From Streptomyces sp. NBC_00459 (GTDB taxonomy: Bacteria; Actinomycetota; Actinomycetes; Streptomycetales; Streptomycetaceae): a stretch of DNA of 64,000 nucleotides. Under the pieces are notes generated by a model. It was not told the origin of the DNA. It saw only the letters and a list, made by a program, of their open reading frames with translations, and ran no database searches. A program made the translations under genes and the position numbers. Shown one piece after another: positions 58,004 through 64,000 of the stretch (its first letter is position 1; each line of letters opens with the position of its first letter). The DNA is taken from the NCBI RefSeq assembly GCF_036013955.1, contig NZ_CP107903.1, positions 3,472,001 through 3,536,000 on the forward strand. Reading direction: 5' to 3'.

Positions 58004-58876
58004 TTAGACGCGGGCCAACCCCCTAGCCGCCCGCATGATGGCCGACTCCGACTCCAGTGGACTCAGCGCTGTGGCCCGGACGTGGTCGAAGACGCTGTTG
58101 TAGTGCGTCGTGTCCTCGGCTGATTCCAGGTACGCGTGGCTCGTGAAGTTCTCCAGGAGAACCACTTCCAACTCCGCGGGAGCCGGGAAGCTGTAGAGCA
58201 GGAAGGGGAGCATCCCGCCCTTGCAAGCTCCTGCTGTGAAGGGTAGTACCTGCAGAGTTACGTTCGGAAGCTGTGCCAACTCGGCAAGATGTAGCAACTG
58301 GTCGCGCAACACATCGGCTCCGCCGATGCACTGCCGTAGCGCCGCCTCCCCCAGGACCATCCAGACGTCCAGAGGGGCCGGTTCCTGACGCGTCAACGCC
58401 TTCTGCCGCTCAAGCCGGATCCGGACCTTGGTCTTTTGCTCCTCGGTCAACGAGCCGGCCAGGCCGCCCTGAATGACCGCGGTCGCGTACGCCTCGGTCT
58501 GGAACAGACCGGGGACGATGCTGGGCTGAAACCCACGGCACCGGGAGACGTCCTCCTCCAGGCCGATCAAGTCGAGGAAATCACGCGGAAGTTGATCCTC
58601 CAACGCCCGCCACCACCGCTGCCGGCGCGCCTCCCGGGCCAACGAGAGCCATCCTTCGCGTTCAGCGGAGTCGCGGATTCCGTAGAGGTCGAGGAGCACC
58701 CTCAAGTCGAGTTGGCGGATGCCACTGCGCCCCGCCTCGATCCGGCTGACCTTCGCGGCGTGGCAACTCAGGTGCTCCGCAGCGTCTTCAAGCAGGAGCC
58801 CCTGTTTCTCCCGCAGCCGCCGCAGATTGGCGCCCAACACACGGCGCCGCACCGTCGGATGCTGTTCAACCGCCAT
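58004..58876 (-). CDS. XRE-family regulator with DUF5753 domain (WhiJ-like)
   Basis: 290 residues from ATG 58876. Helix-turn-helix VLGANLRRLREKQGLLLEDAAEHLSCHAAKVSRIEAGRSGIRQLDLRVLLDLYGI, then DUF5753: SIVPGLFQTEAYATAVIQGG, VRIRLERQKALTRQEPAPLDVWMVLGEAALRQCIGG, VTLQVLPFTAGACKGGMLPFLLYSFP, DVVLLEN-type LEVVLLENFTSHAYLES. Paired with the DUF397 gene behind it and the divergent ATPase gene; these trios influence development in Streptomyces and occur in many copies per genome. Confidence 0.9.
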   Translation of the reverse strand: MAVEQHPTVRRRVLGANLRRLREKQGLLLEDAAEHLSCHAAKVSRIEAGRSGIRQLDLRVLLDLYGIRDSAEREGWLSLAREARRQRWWRALEDQLPRDFLDLIGLEEDVSRCRGFQPSIVPGLFQTEAYATAVIQGGLAGSLTEEQKTKVRIRLERQKALTRQEPAPLDVWMVLGEAALRQCIGGADVLRDQLLHLAELAQLPNVTLQVLPFTAGACKGGMLPFLLYSFPAPAELEVVLLENFTSHAYLESAEDTTHYNSVFDHVRATALSPLESESAIMRAARGLARV

Positions 58877-59038
58877 TCCTGACCCCTTGGTCGTGAGCTG
58901 TGAGACACCCACAGTAGCCAGCCATGACACGGTGCACTGAACTTTAAGTGTTTCACTTGCACTATCGACAAGATGCACCTCAAGCTACAGAGAGCGAGGT
59001 GATGCACACGCATCGCACTTGAGGAAGCGAGGGACCTC

Positions 59039-59461
59039 ATGCCCGAAAGCACCCCCAACTCCCCTGCCACCGAAGCCACCTGGCAGCTCCCCCACACCCC
59101 GCGCAGCGCCCCCCGAGCCCGCGAACTGCTCCGCACCCAGCTCTCCGACTGGAAGATCGACGGCGAAGTGGCCGAAACGGCGGAACTGTTGCTCTCAGAG
59201 CTGGTCACCAACTCCCTGCGGCACGCCTCCACCCCGCCCGGCCGGGAGATCGGCCTGCGCTTCGCCACGTACGACGGACGCCTGCGCGTGGAGGTCGCCG
59301 ACGCGAACACCCGTCGGCCCGCGCCCCGACAAGCCAGCCCCGAGGACGAGGGCGGCCGCGGCCTCACCCTCGTACAGGCCCTCGCGGAACGCTGGGGCTG
59401 CTGCCCCCGCCGGCACGGCATCGGAAAGGCGACATGGGTGGAACTGGCGCTTCCGCGATGA
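59039..59461 (+). CDS. Histidine-kinase-like ATPase (anti-sigma factor type)
   Basis: 140 residues, RsbW/SpoIIAB-like GHKL ATPase: SAPRARELLRTQLSDWKIDGEVAETAELLLSELVTNSLRHAS (N-box ELVTNSLRH), GRLRVEVADANTRRPAPR (G1 box with ADANTR), EGGRGLTLVQALAERWG (G2). No kinase DHp region. Divergent from the XRE regulator, the usual arrangement of the third member of these trios. Likely binds a protein partner rather than acting as a sensor. Confidence 0.88.
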   Translation: MPESTPNSPATEATWQLPHTPRSAPRARELLRTQLSDWKIDGEVAETAELLLSELVTNSLRHASTPPGREIGLRFATYDGRLRVEVADANTRRPAPRQASPEDEGGRGLTLVQALAERWGCCPRRHGIGKATWVELALPR

Positions 59462-59544
59462 GCGCCGCCCGTGCGACGGGCGTGCCAGAATCGCCCCCCA
59501 CCACACACACATCACACCGGACAGCGCACCCGAGGAGATGCCCC

Positions 59545-59697
59545 GTGACCGTCACCGTCGGGTTCCCAGGAAGCGAAGCCCAAGTCTTACGTACCTTGGC
59601 GCTCTTGGAAGGGCGCACCCTGGAAGAAGTGGCGCTCGATCGCATGGTGCGAGGCATTTCGCTGTCCTTCTCGACCCCCCTGAGCGAAGACTCCTAG
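59545..59697 (+). CDS. Small protein (50 aa), unknown function
   Basis: GTG 59545 with GAGGAG upstream. MTVTVGFPGSEAQVLRTLALLEGRTLEEVALDRM... reads as a short strand plus helix, somewhat like a stand-alone ribbon-helix-helix protein. 83 nt after the ATPase stop. Convergent with the TPP enzyme. Confidence 0.5.
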   Translation: MTVTVGFPGSEAQVLRTLALLEGRTLEEVALDRMVRGISLSFSTPLSEDS

Positions 59698-59773
59698 GCG
59701 ATGGCCGCGCTCGCGCGTGCGATGTTCGACGGGCCCTCCGACCTGGCATCCAGCGCCCGGTAGCGCCTGCCCG

Positions 59774-61462
59774 TCACCCCAAATGCGTCGCAGCGAACAT
59801 CCGCAGCACCACCGGAAGCACCACCACCGACGGCCCCGGCTCCCCCAGCGCCTTCGCGAGGTCCGTCTCCAGCGTCTCCGCCGACGTCCGCACCCCCGGC
59901 ACCCCGAACGACTCCGCCAGCGCCACGAAATCCGGTCGCGCCAGCTCCGTCCCCGTAGCCGCTCCGAACGCGTCCGTCATGTACTCGCGCAGGATGCCGT
60001 AACCCCCGTCGTCGACGATCAGCCACGTCACGTTCAGGTCGTACTGCCGGGCCGTCGCCAGTTCCGCGATGCCGTACAACGCACCCCCGTCGCCCGAGAC
60101 CGCGAGGACCGGGTACGTCGGGTCGGCCACCGCCGCTCCCAGGGCCGCCGGGAAGGCGTAGCCGAGGCCGCCCGCGCCCTGGGCCGAGTGCATGGTGTTG
60201 GCGCCGCGCGGGTCGAAGGCCGACCATGCCCAGTAGGACAGGATCGTCATGTCCCAGAAGGAGGGGGAACGGGAGGGAAGCGCCGCCCGGATCGAGCCCA
60301 AGATGCCCTGTTCCAGATCGAGTTGCTGCACATCGAGGCGCTCCCGCACCCGGTCCAGCACCCCTCGGACCCGGTCCCCCGCCGTCTCGTCCTCCCTCGC
60401 CGTCGGCACCGTCTCCAGCAGCGCCTGCAGCGCCAACCGTGCGTCCGCGTGGATGCCCAGCGCCGGGTGGTTGGACTCCAACTTGCCCAGGTCCGCCTCG
60501 ACTTGGATGACCCGGCCGCGCGGCTTGAACGTGTGGTAGTTGGAGGAGAGTTCGCCCAGGCCCGAGCCGACCACCAACAACACGTCCGCGTCCTCCAGGA
60601 AGTCGGTCATGTGCCGGTCCTCCAGCCAGGACTGGAGCGAGAGCGGGTGCGTCCACGGGAACGCGCCCTTTCCGCCGTACGTCGTCACCACCGGCGCCTG
60701 GAGACGCTCCGCCAGCGCCCTCAGCTTGCCCGACGCGTCCGACCGTACGACTCCGCCGCCCGCGATGATCGCCGGGCGCTCGGCGTTCGACAGCAAGTGG
60801 GCTGCCAGCGCCGTCAGTTCGGGGCGCGGGAGCAGTTCCTCGGGGAAGGCGTCGCCGACCGTCACCACGGGAATCGGGGTTTCCGCCATCAGTACGTCCT
60901 GCGGGATCTCCACCCACACCGGGCCGTGCGGGGCCGTGAGCGCCGACTTCCAGGCGTCGGCGATCGCCGAGGGGATCTGGGACTGCGTACGGACCGTGTG
61001 GACCGACTTGACCACACCCCTGAACGACGCCTGCTGGTCCGGGAGTTCGTGGAGGTAGCCGTGTCGGCCGCCGCCCAGTCCGGCAGTTGGGATCTGGCTG
61101 CTGATCGCGAGTACCGGGGCCGAGGCCGCCGCCGCCTCCTGGAGCGCCGCCAGTGACGTCAGCGCGCCCGGGCCCGTCGACAGCAGCAGTGGCGCCGCCT
61201 CGCCCGTCATCCTGCCGTACGCGTCCGCCGCGAAACCCGCGTTGTTCTCCACCCGGAGGCCGATGTACCGGAGGTCCGAGCGGCGCAGGGCGTCGAACAT
61301 GCCCAGGGCGTGCTGGCCGGGCAGGCCGAAGACCGTCGTCGTGCCGAGGCCGGCCAGGGTCTCCACGACCAGGTCTCCGCCGTTGCGGCCGGGGGGCGGA
61401 TTGAGCGCGGCCTCCGTCTGAGCGGTGGTCGGCTTCAGCACCAGGTCGTGGTCGTGGGTCAC
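59774..61462 (-). CDS. Thiamine pyrophosphate-dependent enzyme (acetolactate synthase-like)
   Basis: 562 residues. TPP enzyme superfamily: GGDLVVETLAGLGTTTVFGLPGQHALGMFDAL, the catalytic Glu in RVENNAGFAADAYGRMTG (ENN in place of the usual HEQ), a central domain (RPAIIAGGGVVRSDASGKL), and the TPP-Mg motif SGDGGALYGIAELATARQYDLNVTWLIVDDGGYG. GTG start overlaps the agmatinase stop by 4 nt (GTGA), so they are co-translated. True acetolactate synthase is unlikely given this context; the substrate is unknown, probably a 2-oxo acid from guanidino or amine metabolism (inference). Confidence 0.85.
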   Translation of the reverse strand: MTHDHDLVLKPTTAQTEAALNPPPGRNGGDLVVETLAGLGTTTVFGLPGQHALGMFDALRRSDLRYIGLRVENNAGFAADAYGRMTGEAAPLLLSTGPGALTSLAALQEAAAASAPVLAISSQIPTAGLGGGRHGYLHELPDQQASFRGVVKSVHTVRTQSQIPSAIADAWKSALTAPHGPVWVEIPQDVLMAETPIPVVTVGDAFPEELLPRPELTALAAHLLSNAERPAIIAGGGVVRSDASGKLRALAERLQAPVVTTYGGKGAFPWTHPLSLQSWLEDRHMTDFLEDADVLLVVGSGLGELSSNYHTFKPRGRVIQVEADLGKLESNHPALGIHADARLALQALLETVPTAREDETAGDRVRGVLDRVRERLDVQQLDLEQGILGSIRAALPSRSPSFWDMTILSYWAWSAFDPRGANTMHSAQGAGGLGYAFPAALGAAVADPTYPVLAVSGDGGALYGIAELATARQYDLNVTWLIVDDGGYGILREYMTDAFGAATGTELARPDFVALAESFGVPGVRTSAETLETDLAKALGEPGPSVVVLPVVLRMFAATHLG

Positions 61463-62454
61463 TTCGCTGCCTTTTCCTGCTTCTTCTGTGCGATCTGGCG
61501 GGACATGATCGTCGTCAGTTCGTACGCCGTGTGCGACGCCGCGACCGACGTGATCTCGGCGTGATCGTACGCGGGGGCGACTTCCACGACGTCCGCCGAG
61601 ACCAGGTTGCAGGACGCCAGGCCCCGCAGGATCTCCAGCAGTTCGCGCGATGTCATGCCGCCGGCCTCGGGCGTGCCCGTGCCGGGGGCGAACGCCGGGT
61701 CGAGGCAGTCGATGTCGATGGAGATGTAGAGCGGGCGGTCGCCGATGCGCTGGCGGAGCTGGTCGGCGACCTCGTCGACACCGCGCCGCATCACGTCCGC
61801 CGACGTCACGATGCCGAAGCCCATCTTCGCGTCGTCGTCCAGGTCCTGCTTGCCGTACAGCGGGCCGCGCGTGCCGACGTGCGAGAGGGCGGAGGTGTCC
61901 AGGATGCCTTCCTCCACCGCCCGCCGGAACGGCGTCCCGTGCGTGTACTCGGCGCCGAAGTAGGTGTCCCAGGTGTCGAGGTGCGCGTCGAAGTGGAGCA
62001 GGGCCACCGGGCCGTGCTTCTTCGCCACCGACCGGAGCAGGGGCAGCGCGATCGTGTGGTCGCCGCCGAGGGTCATCAACCTCGCCCCCGTGCCCAGCAG
62101 TTCGTCGGCTGCCGCCTCCACCGTCTCCACGGCCTCGTTGATGTCGAACGGGTTGACGGCGATGTCTCCGGCGTCCGCGACCTGGGCGAGTGCGAACGGG
62201 GACGCGTCCTGCGCCGGGTTGTACGGCCGCAGCAGCCGCGACGCCTCACGGATCGCGTTGCCGCCGAAGCGGGCGCCCGGCCGGTACGAGACACCCGAGT
62301 CGAACGGCACCCCGACGACCGCGACATCCGCACGTCCGCCGACCTCGTCGAGGCGCGGCAGCCGCGCGAAGGTCGCGGGACCGGCGTACCTCGGAATGCG
62401 CGACGAGTCGACGGGGCCGCGAGGCGTCTCGAACGCCTCGTAACTGCTGGTCAT
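61459..62454 (-). CDS. speB: Agmatinase / ureohydrolase
   Basis: 331 residues. Hydrolyses agmatine (or a related guanidino compound) to an amine and urea with two Mn2+. The metal ligands are all visible: LGGDHTIALP, LHFDAHLDTWD, and SIDIDCLDPAFAPGTGTPEAGGMTSRE. ATG 62454. First gene of a two-gene operon with the TPP enzyme, divergent from a PucR regulator. Ureohydrolases of this family accept several guanidino substrates, so agmatine itself is likely but not proven. Confidence 0.92.
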   Translation of the reverse strand: MTSSYEAFETPRGPVDSSRIPRYAGPATFARLPRLDEVGGRADVAVVGVPFDSGVSYRPGARFGGNAIREASRLLRPYNPAQDASPFALAQVADAGDIAVNPFDINEAVETVEAAADELLGTGARLMTLGGDHTIALPLLRSVAKKHGPVALLHFDAHLDTWDTYFGAEYTHGTPFRRAVEEGILDTSALSHVGTRGPLYGKQDLDDDAKMGFGIVTSADVMRRGVDEVADQLRQRIGDRPLYISIDIDCLDPAFAPGTGTPEAGGMTSRELLEILRGLASCNLVSADVVEVAPAYDHAEITSVAASHTAYELTTIMSRQIAQKKQEKAAK

Positions 62455-62583
62455 ACCGTTCCGCCCTCTCTCTGCGCCGGGTGTGACCGGCGAGCCGCTC
62501 GCGCCAGACTAGGTGGCCGGAACGGACCCGAGAAGTGTACTTTTCATCCATCCTCAGCGCCTCATACGGATGGAACATCCACC

Positions 62584-64000
62584 ATGTCCATCGTGTCCGC
62601 CATGCCGGAGCCCTCCGTGCCGCCCGCACTTCCCGCCCCGCCCACTCCCCCGGTACCGCTCTCCGCCCTTCTCGCCGATGAGGACCTGGGCCTGCGCCGG
62701 ATCGCGGGTCCGACCGCACCCGATCCGGCGATCCACTGGGCGCATGTGTCGGAGATGGCGGACCCGTACCCGTATCTGCTCGGCGGTGAGCTGCTGCTGA
62801 CCGCCGGGTTGCACATCCCGGAGGCGGCCGGCTCGGAGACGGATGCGGATGCGTACTTCGACGGCTATGTGGCCCGGATCGTGGCGGGCGGCGGCTCGGC
62901 GCTCGGTTTCGGGGTGGCGCCGGTGCACGACAGGGTGCCGCGGGCGCTGGTCGCGGCCTGCGATGCGCAGGGACTGCCGCTCGTCGAGGTCCCGCCGCGG
63001 ACCACGTTCTCGGGCGTGGCCCGTGCGGTCTGGCAGCTCATGGCCGAGGCCCGGCTGGCCGAGCTCCGCCGGGTGACGGAGGCCCAGCAGAGCCTGGCCG
63101 CCGCCGCTTCCCGCCCGGACCCGGTACCGTCCGTGCTGCGCCGGCTGGCCCAGCGGGTGGGCGGCCGGGCGGTGCTGTACGGGCCGGACGGGACGGAGAT
63201 CGCGGCGGCGGGGCGGGAGACGGGCGCCCACGAGTCGCTGGCCGCGCTCGCGGCCGTCGTCCGGGCCGACCCCGGCCCGGCCTCCGCCGCCGACGCCACC
63301 GCCGGCGTCCACCTCGCCGCCTACGCGCTCGGCCCCGGCCGGGGCTTCACGCTCGGCGTCGCGACTCCCGAACGTACGTCCGGCGATCACACGATCGCCT
63401 CCGTGGCGGCCGTGCTCCTCACCCTCCTCACCGGCGAACACCAGAGCGGCTCGGGCGCCGCCCGCTCCTCGGCCCTCGTACGGCTGCTGCTGGGGGCCGC
63501 CCCGGAGACGGTCGCGCCACTGCTGGGCGGGGGCGGGAGCGGGGACGAGCGCTGGGCGGTGCTGCACGCGCGGCCTGAGGCGCCCGACGGGCCGGCGCCC
63601 GATCCGGTGGCGGCCTCGGCGCTCGCCACGGCGTTCGGTTCACCGCTGGTCGACATCGACGAGGACGTCGTACGGATCCTGCTGCCCGCCGATCGCGAAG
63701 TCACCCCGCAACCCGGCTGGACCTGCGGGATGAGCGCCCCGGCCGGTCCGCGCGAGTGGCCGGCCGCCGACGTCCAGGCCGCCCGCGCACTGGCCCGCGC
63801 CCGGGCCACCCGCAGCCCGCTGGTCCGCCACGGCGAGCGGCCCGCGCTGTCGGACCTCGTCCCCGAGGCGGACGCGACGGCCCACTCCCGTGCGCTCCTC
63901 GCACCGATCGCCGCGACACCGGCGCTGGTCGAGACGTTGCGCACCTGGCTCTCCCTGCACGGGAGTTGGGACCGTACGGCGGTCGCCCTGGCCGTGCACC
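62584..64000 (+). CDS. PucR-family regulator, C-terminus cut by window edge
   Basis: 472 residues visible from ATG 62584. N-terminal purine-catabolism-regulator domain (LSALLADEDLGLRRIAGPT, IHWAHVSEMADPYPYLLGGELLLTAGLHIPE, ALVAACDAQGLPLVEVPPRTTFSGVARAVW), then a GGDEF-like middle domain. The C-terminal PucR helix-turn-helix is just beginning (ALVETLRTWLSLHGSWDRTAVALAVH, the typical ETL..YL...G....TA..L.VH) when the window ends. Divergent from speB, so probably controls it. Confidence 0.9.
   Translation, partial: MSIVSAMPEPSVPPALPAPPTPPVPLSALLADEDLGLRRIAGPTAPDPAIHWAHVSEMADPYPYLLGGELLLTAGLHIPEAAGSETDADAYFDGYVARIVAGGGSALGFGVAPVHDRVPRALVAACDAQGLPLVEVPPRTTFSGVARAVWQLMAEARLAELRRVTEAQQSLAAAASRPDPVPSVLRRLAQRVGGRAVLYGPDGTEIAAAGRETGAHESLAALAAVVRADPGPASAADATAGVHLAAYALGPGRGFTLGVATPERTSGDHTIASVAAVLLTLLTGEHQSGSGAARSSALVRLLLGAAPETVAPLLGGGGSGDERWAVLHARPEAPDGPAPDPVAASALATAFGSPLVDIDEDVVRILLPADREVTPQPGWTCGMSAPAGPREWPAADVQAARALARARATRSPLVRHGERPALSDLVPEADATAHSRALLAPIAATPALVETLRTWLSLHGSWDRTAVALAVH

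Noticed and set aside
57499..58123. Plus-strand frames opposite the DUF397 and XRE genes
   Set aside because: The minus-strand DUF397/XRE pair is unmistakable; the plus frames have no motif and poor codon bias.

Overview
The window is high-GC actinobacterial chromosome and almost certainly comes from a Streptomyces. The signs are very high third-position GC, many GTG starts, GTGA/ATGA stop-start overlaps, a four-gene conservon, an AfsR/SARP regulator with a rare TTA codon, LacI-controlled sugar operons, an XRE/DUF397/ATPase group, and many small Sec-secreted proteins. Everything here was read by eye; no database search was run.

Layout. 1-5.2 kb (minus strand): citrate synthase (cut by the window edge), RecD2-type helicase, and a coupled hemerythrin / flavin-type split-barrel / mini-membrane-protein operon. 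5.3-9.7 kb: a giant SARP-AAA regulator whose ATPase domain is interrupted by a 42-bp tandem repeat. 9.7-15.9 kb: a ribose-type operon (lacI, rbsA, fused permease-binding protein, rbsK, rbsD). 15.9-21.5 kb: a RibD/DHFR-like reductase, then a Gfo/Idh-DUF993-TIM isomerase catabolic operon divergent from its own LacI regulator. 21.5-26 kb: a small membrane protein, a SnoaL-like protein, then an unusual four-gene secreted cluster A-B-B'-A' made of two unrecognised families in mirror order. 26-38 kb: MarR-GNAT fusion, TIM isomerase, EPSP synthase, GH3 hexosaminidase, lipoprotein, conservon cvnABCD, secreted peptidase. 38-52 kb: fused ABC exporter, phytase-like esterase, beta-lactamase-fold hydrolase, GT39 transferase, secreted endonuclease I, M20 peptidase with divergent LysR regulator, and a triple-repeat secreted protein.

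52.7-59.7 kb is an accessory patch: a VapBC-like pair whose promoter lies beside a decayed IS481-family transposase, an intact IS256-family element, small orphan genes, tRNA-like fragments that may be integration scars, and an XRE/DUF397/anti-sigma-like ATPase group. 59.8-64 kb returns to core-type genes: a TPP enzyme coupled to agmatinase, with a divergent PucR regulator cut by the window edge.

The best candidate for something undescribed is the A-B-B'-A' cluster at 23.5-25.9 kb. The two B proteins are nearly identical, but 11 of their 14 differences fall in one central Ser/Thr-rich stretch; both families are exported and carry four conserved cysteines; and the cluster ends at a strong hairpin. 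A secreted multi-subunit (possibly pore-forming) factor is an inference, not a demonstrated function.
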